Origin: Pseudomonadota bacterium
GTDB lineage: Bacteria > Cyanobacteriota > Vampirovibrionia > Obscuribacterales > Obscuribacteraceae
NCBI GenBank assembly: GCA_021324135.1
Contig: JAJPJO010000168.1
Coordinates: 1-64,000 of the forward strand
Direction of reading: 5' to 3'
Length of the DNA stretch: 64,000 bases
Under the pieces are notes generated by a model. It did not search any database. It was not told where the DNA came from and saw nothing but the letters and a program-made list of their open reading frames with translations. The translations under genes and the position numbers were made by a program. Every line of letters starts with the position of its first letter. Positions within the stretch are counted from its first letter, which is position 1. This document shows, one piece after another, positions 43,349 through 51,758 of this stretch.

Positions 43349-44881
43349 TTACCCTTTTCTTCGTTTTTTCCTCAACCTGCGTCCTCTGCCGAAGCCGCTG
43401 GCGCTTGCCGCACCTGAGCTTCCGGGCGGTTTGGGCGGGAAGCCGAACGGCGACCTTCCCGCCTGAGCCATGCCGCCACCGGGCTTAGGAGCGCCGGGCA
43501 TACCGCCCAGCCCAGGCAAGCCGGGCAGTCCAGGCATACCGGGCAATCCGGGCAGACCGCCAGGACCGCCGCGCAGCATGGGTTTCATGTACTCCATCAT
43601 CTGCCGCATTTGTTGAAACTCATTTAACATTTGACCGATTTGCGCATCTTTGAGACCGCAGCCTCGCGCGATTCGGCGCCGGCGCGAGAAATCGATCATG
43701 TCAGGATGACGGCGCTCCTCCTTGGTCATCGAGTTTATCGCCGTCTCATAAAGCGAGAGCATCTGCTCGCCATGATCGGCCACCAACTTTTGTTGCGAGC
43801 TGTTCAAACCGAGCATGCCGCCCAGTCCCATCATCTTCATGATGTCGCCGATCGAACCCATGCGCTTCATCATTTTCTGCATCTCGACGAACATCTCAAG
43901 CGTGAAGTCGCCCTTGAGCATGTCGGCGGCCACCCGCTCCATCTCCCGCTCATCGATTGTCTGCTGCGCTTTTTCAACCAGGGAGAGAACATCGCCCATG
44001 TCGAGAATGCGACTGGCCATGCGGTCTGGATAAAACGTCTCCAGATTGTCGAGCTTCTCTCCGGTGGATATATATTTGACCGGCTTACCAACCGTTTCCC
44101 GCACGGACAGCGCCGCACCGCCCCGGGCATCACCGTCCACTTTGGAGAGAATCAAGCCGGTGACATCGAGTTGCGTGTTGAATGTATCGGCTACATTGAC
44201 CGCTTCCTGTCCGGTCATCGAGTCGACGACGAGCAGCTTCTCGGCCGGCTCGAGAGCGCGATCGAGAATCATGAGCTCAGCCATCAGCGGCGTGTCGATT
44301 TGCAAGCGACCGGCCGTGTCGATTATCACCGGGCTATAACCATTTTTCTCCGCTTCCTCGATGGCGCCTTCGGCGATCTCTTGAACGTCCTTCTCGTCAG
44401 GCAGGGCGAAAACCGGAATCTCGATTTGCTCACCAAGGGTTTGCAGTTGCTTGATGGCAGCAGGTCGTTGCACGTCGCATGCCACCATCAGTGGTTTATG
44501 CCCCTCTGCCCGCAACTTAAAGGCGAGCTTCGCGCAGGCTGTTGTTTTGCCGGATCCCTGCAAACCAAGGAGCATGATTACAGGCGGCGTGCCTTCCAAC
44601 TTAATCGGCTCGTTCTCGCCACCAAGGATGGTGACAAGCTCGTCATAAACTATTTTGACGAATTGCTGCGCCGGCGTGACCGATTCGAGAACCTCGGCAC
44701 CAAGAGCCTTTTGCCTGACGCGGCTTATGAAGATTTTAACCACCTTCAAGCTTACATCAGCCTCAATTAGAGACTTGCGCACATCACCGATGGCTTCTTC
44801 GATATTCTCAGCCGTCAACTTGCCGTCGCCGGTCAAGTTGCGGAATGCGTTATGCAGCCTGTCGGTCAGAGTGTCGAACAT
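43349..44881 (-). CDS. ffh: Signal recognition particle GTPase Ffh (SRP54)
   Basis: The 510-residue protein has the N domain (1-90), the G domain (about 95-300) with GLQGSGKTTACAKLA, CDVQRPAAIKQL, IIDTAGRLQ, LSKVDGDARGGAAL, and the Met-rich M domain (about 325-430) with RRRRIARGCG for 4.5S RNA binding. It delivers nascent membrane proteins to FtsY. The tail after 440 is unusual: Gly/Pro/Leu repeats (PGLPGMPGLPGLPGL) and then a basic GFGRGRRLRKKRRKG end. AAGGAGCG precedes ATG 44881, 11 bases after the HD gene stop. Confidence 0.98.
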   Translation of the reverse strand: MFDTLTDRLHNAFRNLTGDGKLTAENIEEAIGDVRKSLIEADVSLKVVKIFISRVRQKALGAEVLESVTPAQQFVKIVYDELVTILGGENEPIKLEGTPPVIMLLGLQGSGKTTACAKLAFKLRAEGHKPLMVACDVQRPAAIKQLQTLGEQIEIPVFALPDEKDVQEIAEGAIEEAEKNGYSPVIIDTAGRLQIDTPLMAELMILDRALEPAEKLLVVDSMTGQEAVNVADTFNTQLDVTGLILSKVDGDARGGAALSVRETVGKPVKYISTGEKLDNLETFYPDRMASRILDMGDVLSLVEKAQQTIDEREMERVAADMLKGDFTLEMFVEMQKMMKRMGSIGDIMKMMGLGGMLGLNSSQQKLVADHGEQMLSLYETAINSMTKEERRHPDMIDFSRRRRIARGCGLKDAQIGQMLNEFQQMRQMMEYMKPMLRGGPGGLPGLPGMPGLPGLPGLGGMPGAPKPGGGMAQAGRSPFGFPPKPPGSSGAASASGFGRGRRLRKKRRKG

Positions 44882-44892
44882 TTTTCGCTCCT

Positions 44893-46200
44893 TTAGTGGG
44901 CTGGAATTAGTTCCTTTATAACCGCAATTTTGCCTGAGATCTCGTCAGGAAATACGAGCCACGTGGATTCGTAATTTCCTTTAACGAGTGCCTCTATGGC
45001 AAGCGATACCTTGGAGAGTTCGGTGGTACGGCCGCCCTCGGTGCGCACCATTATATTAGTTTGCGGGTGGGCATCGCTGGGTCGATAGTAATCATAAGGA
45101 CGGAAGCCGGTGGACTCAATGCCCGTGTAATATTCGGGATCGAGCCCGTGGTCGGCAACCAGGCGTTTCGCCTCTTTTAGAATATCGTTAACAAGCATGT
45201 CGCTGGGTGATGGAATGCGAATCGCTTTGAACAAACGACGATCGAGAAAACGGCTCGACAGATCGGAGAGAATCGGATCCGGATCTTCAGACCAGCGTTT
45301 GATGTGATAGGTGAGTTGAACGTCATCGAGATGCAAGTATTCATGGACGCTCAGGCGCTCACCGCGAAACCACTTACTGGTCGACTCATCGACGAAGCAG
45401 ACTCGATCGCTACGGTCGCTCAGAACTTTTTTGAAGCGTTTGATCAGGTTGGACAACAATGCGCGAGCAGCGAGATTTTTTCGATGATAGTAAACCTGTG
45501 AATACATTGATGAGCGGGCGAAGAGGTAGTCCTCAACAGCAATTTGCCCTTTCTCACCGACTACTACCATGCGATCGTTTTCATGATCGAGCTCGAGCGA
45601 GCGCAATATTCTCTGCAGCGCGAACAAACCGTATTTGGTGCCGGTCATATAACTGTCTCGCAGCAGATAATCGAAGCGGTCGCAATCGAGCTGGCTCGAG
45701 ACGATGTGTGAAACCCAGTGCGGCTCGAAATTCTTCTTGAGCACCTTAACGATTTGATCGGCGAGATCCTCCTGCTCTGAGAATTTGTCGAGAACCGCAT
45801 GAATTTCAGTATCGCCGGAGATTATTCGGCACGACCAGTCCTCATGATCGTAGCCGAGGATTTGTTCGGTGACGTGCGAATACGGTCCGTGCCCGACGTC
45901 ATGAAGCAAAGCCGAGGCCAGAATCAAGGCGCGCAAATCGCGCATCTCCTCGCCCTTGTCTTCAAGATGCTCGATCAACTTGGATGCGACGTGCATGACG
46001 CCGACCGAATGGCAGAAGCGCGATCCTTCCGCGCCCTGGAAGGTAAAATTGGTGACGCCGAGCTGATGAATGCGGCGCAGTCTTTGAAATTCTTTCGTGT
46101 CGATCAGATCGACAATCAGTCGCTCGACCGGCTTGCCTTTGTCAAGCACTATGTCTTGATGAATCGGGTCGAGATAAGTTCTTTTGTCTGCCGGCCTCAT
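44893..46200 (-). CDS. HD-domain phosphohydrolase (dGTPase/YwfO-like)
   Basis: Residues 30-200 form an HD domain: EFQRLRRIHQLGVTNFTFQG, HSVGVMHVA, ALLHDVGHGPYSHVTE and LDCDRFDYLLRDS supply the metal-binding H...HD...D set. The sequence order is that of the YwfO/SPO-type dNTP triphosphohydrolase-related family. ATG 46200 (MRPADKRTYLDPIH) is chosen because the family consensus begins near there; the frame stays open to GTG 46239. It is the first gene in the ffh-rpsP run. Confidence 0.9.
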   Translation of the reverse strand: MRPADKRTYLDPIHQDIVLDKGKPVERLIVDLIDTKEFQRLRRIHQLGVTNFTFQGAEGSRFCHSVGVMHVASKLIEHLEDKGEEMRDLRALILASALLHDVGHGPYSHVTEQILGYDHEDWSCRIISGDTEIHAVLDKFSEQEDLADQIVKVLKKNFEPHWVSHIVSSQLDCDRFDYLLRDSYMTGTKYGLFALQRILRSLELDHENDRMVVVGEKGQIAVEDYLFARSSMYSQVYYHRKNLAARALLSNLIKRFKKVLSDRSDRVCFVDESTSKWFRGERLSVHEYLHLDDVQLTYHIKRWSEDPDPILSDLSSRFLDRRLFKAIRIPSPSDMLVNDILKEAKRLVADHGLDPEYYTGIESTGFRPYDYYRPSDAHPQTNIMVRTEGGRTTELSKVSLAIEALVKGNYESTWLVFPDEISGKIAVIKELIPAH

Positions 46201-46367
46201 ATAGCCTGGGTTGTAGCGGAGAAACGAGCCCCGGCGCACAGCCGACTAAAAGAGGGATGCACGAGCCCGGAGTTGAGTTACCTATTATACTTGTTGTTGT
46301 ACCGATCAGCCCGTTTCGATTGACAAACAACTTCATCGCCGGCTGAGGCAACCTCAAGATCAACAGA

Positions 46368-47321
46368 GTGCCCTATTCACTGCCGCAAAAGCCGAATTCG
46401 ATTGCAGACCTGGTGGGGCTCGCCATCAGGTTATTCAGGCTCGAGTGGAAGCCCATCAGCCAGCGGCTTCTATGGCCGTCTTTGTTCTCGAGCCTGGCAG
46501 TAAGTGCCATTCAAATTGTCGCTACATACATCAGCGAGCAAAGAGGGCTTGGCGGCGGTCTGACTGTCTACCTCAGCATCATATTCGTTGCCTTCTTATT
46601 CGTCTGCTGGGCGCAGTGGCTGCTGGCAATCAGGGCCTGTGCGGTTCTTCGCAGTCTGTGGCAGGTTTCTGCCGATTACAAGGAGGCTGTGCAGTACGCC
46701 AATCGCCGAAAATGGTCGGTCGGGCTGGTCTATTTTCTGGGCACCCTCTTACCGCTCAGTTGCCTGATGGTTTTCATGATCGTCTGCTTTCCGCTGCTGA
46801 TGATGAAAGGTGCCAACCTGATTGTCGCCTGCTGTCTCTTCGTCCTCGGTTTTTTCCTGGTCATATCGCTGGCGCTGACCGCCCTCTACGCCACCCTGCT
46901 TTTTTCCGTCCTCTCGCTCGAGGATGTTAATCTTGGCGAAGTTTTTTCGCGAGCCGGCCGTTTGAGCTCGCGCTTTCTCTTTCGCGGCGGATCATTCATG
47001 GTCTTGCTCTGGCTGGTGGTGAACCTGATCACCATGGCCTTTTCATTAATCCTCACCCCGCTCGAAGTATACGAGAGCTACACGCTCGGCCCGAACAACA
47101 TGTCGCAGTTGCCCTTCTGGATTCATTTGCTGCGCGTCATCTGGTCGACGATTTTAAATATCGCCTCCATGGGGATGGCGCTCACAGCCGCCGGCTTTTA
47201 TTATCGCGATGTTCTGATCAGAGCCGAGGGGCTCGATTTATTGGAACGGCTCGAGGCTATCGCCAGGGGCAAAACCGCAGATGGTGGCGCATCAGGCGGC
47301 GCGCTGCTTGAACTGAAGTGA
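46368..47321 (+). CDS. Polytopic membrane protein, unknown function
   Basis: GTG 46368 begins a 317-residue protein with an amphipathic start (IADLVGLAIRLFRLEWKP) and six hydrophobic segments, in the pattern helix-loop-pair that resembles the DUF975/YciC-type glycerophosphoryl-diester-phosphodiesterase membrane domain proteins. The hydrophilic C-terminus is short (ERLEAIARGKTADGG). No catalytic motif is visible. The ribosome site is weak. It is divergent from the HD gene and converges with the next gene, overlapping its 3' end by 30 bases. Confidence 0.72.
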   Translation: MPYSLPQKPNSIADLVGLAIRLFRLEWKPISQRLLWPSLFSSLAVSAIQIVATYISEQRGLGGGLTVYLSIIFVAFLFVCWAQWLLAIRACAVLRSLWQVSADYKEAVQYANRRKWSVGLVYFLGTLLPLSCLMVFMIVCFPLLMMKGANLIVACCLFVLGFFLVISLALTALYATLLFSVLSLEDVNLGEVFSRAGRLSSRFLFRGGSFMVLLWLVVNLITMAFSLILTPLEVYESYTLGPNNMSQLPFWIHLLRVIWSTILNIASMGMALTAAGFYYRDVLIRAEGLDLLERLEAIARGKTADGGASGGALLELK

Positions 47322-47957
47322 GCGAGCCGCCTCGACAATTTCCGAGAACTGCAGATTGAAAGCCAACGGCGTCGCCATATAGCAGAGTTTCTGGAAATGA
47401 ACGGGCGCACCGAAGCTCGCACAATAAGGAAGAATCAAAGAATAAGTCATTTTCCTCACAGGCAAGTCGTCATTGGCTGAGATTGTTTCAACATACTCCA
47501 GAGCTCGCTGCCCATCAGGGAGAGTGACGACGGCGGCACTGAGAATGTGACCGACAAGCGGAAAAATTTCTCTGACCGCTTCGCCGGCCTCCTCAGGATC
47601 CAGCCGACCGGCGAACATTGTGGCTCGATCGAATTTCAAGAGTGCAAGTTCATCTGCCGGCTGGCCGGAAACCATCCAGGTAAGCGAAAGATTCCAATCC
47701 AGCGCCGTCCAAAATGTGGCTACCCGCGCGGATCCCAGCGGAGTCGACGGGATGGAGGAAGCGAAATTCTCCACACACACAGCCTCGCTTCCTGTCCCGC
47801 CAACTCCGCTAAGGACCGCTACGTCGCCTTCGGTGCTCTCAACTCCGGCGCAAACTTTTGTAGATTGATGAATCCTCTTGGAGCGCTTCCAGCCAGGCGG
47901 AAGATTCATCGACCAACCGAATTCGGATTCGTAAAAATTTTCATTGATTCTTTCCAT
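47292..47957 (-). CDS. Hypothetical protein, faint PsbP/DcrB-like pattern
   Basis: ATG 47957 (MERINENFYESEFGWSMNLP) has GAGGTGG upstream and gives 221 residues; ATG 47972 is an alternative. YESEFGWSMNLPPGWKRSK followed by beta-rich sequence recalls PsbP/DcrB-fold proteins, which often begin 'F-x-x-x-x-x-x-x-P-x-GW'. No signal peptide or membrane helix is present. I could not see any active-site motif. Function unknown. Confidence 0.6.
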   Translation of the reverse strand: MERINENFYESEFGWSMNLPPGWKRSKRIHQSTKVCAGVESTEGDVAVLSGVGGTGSEAVCVENFASSIPSTPLGSARVATFWTALDWNLSLTWMVSGQPADELALLKFDRATMFAGRLDPEEAGEAVREIFPLVGHILSAAVVTLPDGQRALEYVETISANDDLPVRKMTYSLILPYCASFGAPVHFQKLCYMATPLAFNLQFSEIVEAARSLQFKQRAA

Positions 47958-48040
47958 CGCCAGCCACCTCATTATTTGCCTGCACCATATATAGTTTCAC
48001 TTCGCCACCCTCAAAGAAGATGGCAGGCCCGAGGTAGTCC

Positions 48041-51000
48041 TCAATCTTTCTCCTGGACTTCTTGAACGCGCCCATCTTTGATGCAATACCTCGGGTCTAC
48101 TACCACCTTCCCATCAACCACTTTGTGGACCTTTGTGGGATCGCCGGCACTGATCACCTGTGGTGGTGTCACCGGTCTAGCGCCTCGCCAGCTGCTATTG
48201 AGACCTACCATGTTGTTGAAGAAAATACTTGCCGGGACTTTGGTCCGGTTGGTCGAATGATCTTCCTGCAGTCCCCATTGATTCATATAATTGACGTAAT
48301 CTCTGCCTCCTTCTTTGAACATGTTCGTCAATGTGACGACGTGGTTCGTGTAGAGCTCGTCGTAATCGAAATTGATTCCCTGCCAGGTGAACGGCATTTT
48401 CGATGCATTAACCGCCACAATCATCGAATCTTTTCCATTGGCGTCCAGTGCCACCCTCAAGTCATCGACCGAGCCGACTTGAACGACACCACGTTTGACA
48501 CCAGTAAGCTTGCTGAGCACTTCGGCAATTTCACCCATCTGCATGCCGGTGAACTCTTTCGGCTCACCTTTTGGATCAGTGGGGACGAACTTGCCGAGCC
48601 CGTCTTCGGTCGCGCGCCAATTGTAGTCCGGCTGTGCCAATGTTTGTATGCAGAGATTGTCGAAGATGCGGCTGGCGAGATTGCGTCCAGTGCAATCGGC
48701 AAGCTTAAGATTATCAGGATCGACTTTGACCGTTGCATCCGGCTTTTCTTTATTGCTTGTGTAGGCACCGTCCTTGAGGGCGGTGTAAACCGGCACCTCG
48801 CCATCGCTCATTGCACTGACGAACTCCATCACGTACCTGTCAGGAAGATTCATGGCCATCTCGCGCCTGATGACATGAGAATTGCACGTCGGTGAGCGAG
48901 ACTGATCCATTTCCTCAGGATGAGCGACATCGTGCATGAGGTCGGAGCGCAGAGCCCCTCGCTCCTCGTCCGTCAAATGCTTGGCGGTATCCAGTTTCTT
49001 GAGGGCGTCGTAAAAACGCGCCAGCGTCTCTTTGCCGTCATCTCTGTTGACATACTTCTGATGGATCTCGAGCAGATCCCGCAGATCAATTTCCTGTTCT
49101 TTATTGTTCTCCTTCAGATATTTCAGAAAATCGGACTCCGAATCGAGAAGCTTTTCATGATCGGCATTGTCTTTCTCATTCGGTCCCCAGCGATCGACGC
49201 TCAGGTCTTCATTGAGGCGAATGCCTGTGCCATCGGGGTTGTGGACGACCGTTCTCTCCGGAGTAACCTGCGATCGTTCACCACGGATGGTGCTGCCATC
49301 AACATAGCGGCCGAAGCACGGATCATCAATGACTTTATCAGTGCGGCCCGGAGCTACCGGGTTAACGGAGACGCTTTCGTCGTCGTTCTGGAAAGTCTCC
49401 GTGCCCCTTTGAACGTCATATGTTCCCGCCTTAGGCTTGACACCGAGCAGATCGCGGGCTCTTACATCGAATACCTCGACCCTTCTGTTGCCATCCGGTT
49501 GTGTATAGATTATTTTATCGTCGGCGACTACGACATCCTCGACGGCTTTACCGGTGCTATCGACGCGCTTGCCTGTAAACATGCCGCTGACGACGTCATA
49601 CTTGAGGTCGGTCTTAAATCCCGTGCGCTCATTCATTTTGATGCCGCTGATCAAACGACCGTTCGTCGAGCGAGTCCGCTCGACAGTTCTGCCGTCCAGT
49701 CCGCCATAGCTGTAAAAATCGGAGAGAATATTGCCATCGCGATCGGCTGTGATTTCGAAGATCGCTCCGTCCTTTTTCTCGCTCACCTTATAGCCGGAAA
49801 CCTTTTGCGGATCGCGGCTGTCGTACGTTTGCCTGCGCTCGATGTGCGTGTCATCCTTAAGATCGGACCAGGTCTTCTGACCCTGGTAGAACATTATTTG
49901 CCCGCTGGGGCGCAATTGGAATCGCATATCGGTCTTGCCATCGCGCTTCGTCTCGCCCCAGTATTCACCAAAATCGGTGCGAGTAAATGTCAGCCGATTC
50001 TTTCTGGAGGAATCGCTGTCGTCATTGATGGTCACCAGTATCTGATGTGGTGGCACCCGGCCGGGCGGTCTATAACGCTCCTCGACCTGGCGTCCCCATT
50101 CATCCGTTCCCTTTCTGTTCCAGAGCTTGTCTGCGCGCCACTCTTCGACAGTGCCATTCTCGAATGTTTTTTTGGTGAGATCGCCCAGTTTGAGCTCTTC
50201 ATACATGGTCAGTTTGTCTGCACCCGATATGGTACCGACCATGGTGGCGATAACGTCGCCTTCTTTGTTTGTCTTCTTGCCGCGCAGATCGCCCTTCTCA
50301 TCCGGAAGAAGCTCGATGTTGACACCGCTCTTCCAGTCTTGAACGGCAGCCCGCTGCAACTTATCATCCTTCGGGTTGTACTCGAGGGTAACGGTCCGTC
50401 CACGCTCGTCCTGATAAGTTGTCGATTTGCGCCCCCAATCAGGAGGTACACGCTCGACGCGTACGCCTGTGGCATCGGTGCTTACTTGCCGCTCGGCAAA
50501 AGTCCTGGTCAGCTTGCAATTACTCTTGTCGTCCGGATCCCAATTGACTTCGACCTTGCAACCGCTGCCGCGATCCTCAAAGGTCGCCTTGCCCTGACCC
50601 CGCTCGTTTATTTCAAATCGCGTTTCGTCATACCAGTCCGTTATCGTCTTACCGCGGTAACGATGCGTAATGCCGCCGTCTTCAGTTTGTCCCGGCAGTT
50701 TGATGTGAGTGCCCGCACCGATCTCCTTATCGATGTTCTCCAGGCCGTTTATTGATGCGAGAACGGAAGCATATTTCTCCACTTGCTCAGGCGATGCATT
50801 GGCACCTAACTGCTCCCTGGCTAAGCCGGCAGCAGTCGCAGCGTTCTTGACCTGATAATCATATCGATACTCAAAGGCCCTGGGTGAGGCACCATCAGTG
50901 GTGAACTTTAACTTTCCGTCGAGAACGGACTTTTTCAAGGCACCGCGGGCGTTCTCCAGGTAGATATTAGAGACTTCCCGGGCTGACTTGTCTTCCTTCT

Positions 51001-51322
51001 TTGACTCAGACTTGTATATGTTGTCGGCTGTCAAAAGACTGAGCCACAAATAAGCATCATCAACGCTGTCAGAACCTCGGCCATCGGGTTTATATGCCGG
51101 TCTTGGGATGTTTAGAAACTCTTGCAGATAGACCGGCGGAGCAGAATCGCGCAGCATATTTCCAGGAGGCCGCATCATGCCGTTCTCTCTTTGATCGTTA
51201 TTACCCAACCCTTCCTTAGTCTTTGATGTACTCTTCAGGAGGGCCGAAAACCTGTTTAATAGTGAATCTTGAACAGATCCGGATCCTGTTTTAGTGTCTG
51301 GGGTAAAGGACTGTATTTCCAT
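48041..51322 (-). CDS. Large protein with Rhs/YD-like repeats and C-terminal papain-like cysteine peptidase
   Basis: ATG 51322 (MEIQSFTPDTKTGSG) has GGAGG eight bases upstream and gives 1093 residues; the open frame to 51451 lacks a site. The middle (about 240-640) is strand-rich with repeats such as TDEWGRQVEERYRPPG and YQDERGRTVTLEYN, like Rhs/YD-repeat proteins. The end (about 790-1090) carries Q807-x5-C813 in DQSRSPTCNSHV, H994 in YTNHVVTLTN and N1014 in NYMNQWG, in papain order and with papain's Gln-Cys spacing of six. No signal peptide is visible, so it is cytosolic or leaves by a non-Sec route. Confidence 0.72.
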   Translation of the reverse strand: MEIQSFTPDTKTGSGSVQDSLLNRFSALLKSTSKTKEGLGNNDQRENGMMRPPGNMLRDSAPPVYLQEFLNIPRPAYKPDGRGSDSVDDAYLWLSLLTADNIYKSESKKEDKSAREVSNIYLENARGALKKSVLDGKLKFTTDGASPRAFEYRYDYQVKNAATAAGLAREQLGANASPEQVEKYASVLASINGLENIDKEIGAGTHIKLPGQTEDGGITHRYRGKTITDWYDETRFEINERGQGKATFEDRGSGCKVEVNWDPDDKSNCKLTRTFAERQVSTDATGVRVERVPPDWGRKSTTYQDERGRTVTLEYNPKDDKLQRAAVQDWKSGVNIELLPDEKGDLRGKKTNKEGDVIATMVGTISGADKLTMYEELKLGDLTKKTFENGTVEEWRADKLWNRKGTDEWGRQVEERYRPPGRVPPHQILVTINDDSDSSRKNRLTFTRTDFGEYWGETKRDGKTDMRFQLRPSGQIMFYQGQKTWSDLKDDTHIERRQTYDSRDPQKVSGYKVSEKKDGAIFEITADRDGNILSDFYSYGGLDGRTVERTRSTNGRLISGIKMNERTGFKTDLKYDVVSGMFTGKRVDSTGKAVEDVVVADDKIIYTQPDGNRRVEVFDVRARDLLGVKPKAGTYDVQRGTETFQNDDESVSVNPVAPGRTDKVIDDPCFGRYVDGSTIRGERSQVTPERTVVHNPDGTGIRLNEDLSVDRWGPNEKDNADHEKLLDSESDFLKYLKENNKEQEIDLRDLLEIHQKYVNRDDGKETLARFYDALKKLDTAKHLTDEERGALRSDLMHDVAHPEEMDQSRSPTCNSHVIRREMAMNLPDRYVMEFVSAMSDGEVPVYTALKDGAYTSNKEKPDATVKVDPDNLKLADCTGRNLASRIFDNLCIQTLAQPDYNWRATEDGLGKFVPTDPKGEPKEFTGMQMGEIAEVLSKLTGVKRGVVQVGSVDDLRVALDANGKDSMIVAVNASKMPFTWQGINFDYDELYTNHVVTLTNMFKEGGRDYVNYMNQWGLQEDHSTNRTKVPASIFFNNMVGLNSSWRGARPVTPPQVISAGDPTKVHKVVDGKVVVDPRYCIKDGRVQEVQEKD

Positions 51323-51758
51323 AAGTTTTCCTCCAGCGCCAACCGCCTCGGTGTTCGACCGAAGTAATTTCATGTTGGTGTAAATAGTCGCCCGGCTAGC
51401 GCCTTGCGGCGCCTGCAACACACACACACTTGCCACCATGATTATCCACAACTAAGCATTTAATGCAACCACATGTGCCACCGCATACGACACCGAGCTT
51501 TCGGGCGTTCGATTAACGCTCTGTAATCGGCAGCCTGTGTGAACTTTCAGCAATGTTGCTGAAAAACCGGCAATATCGAAACAGGCATGCTTCGCGACCG
51601 GAATTGCGCTAGCGTGGTGTCATTTACGGTATCAAGCTTTGATTCGATATTGGATTGTATCTCTTGATTTCCGAATTTGGTTAAGGAAACTTTATGCCCT
51701 GACGCCCTTATAGAGCCGACTAGCGGGCGCACGGCCGCTTCCTCTCATCGTTCCACTT
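51323..51758. other. 436-bp region between two peptidase genes
   Basis: Contains a 20-bp palindrome at 51545-51564 and a short hairpin (arms 51399-51403 and 51408-51412, GCAA loop on the minus strand). A CA repeat lies at about 51419-51430. No gene was recognised. Confidence 0.5.
51545..51564. promoter_or_regulatory. 20-bp inverted repeat, operator candidate
   Basis: TTTCAGCAA-TG-TTGCTGAAA: nine-base arms without mismatch around two bases. It lies 223 bases upstream of the start of the papain-like peptidase gene. It is not followed by a T run on either strand, so a dimeric-regulator site is more likely than a terminator. Confidence 0.4.

Noticed and set aside
43631-44770. 379-codon plus-strand open frame
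   Set aside because: Antisense to ffh, whose identity is certain; a by-product of its codon pattern.
48920-50755. 611-codon plus-strand open frame
   Set aside because: It lies fully antisense to the 1093-residue peptidase gene, which has a strong ribosome site and recognisable motifs; the antisense frame has no domain I can recognise.
51399-51412. GCGCC-GCAA-GGCGC hairpin as terminator
   Set aside because: No T run follows on either strand; it lies in the leader of the papain-like peptidase gene, where a terminator would not be expected.
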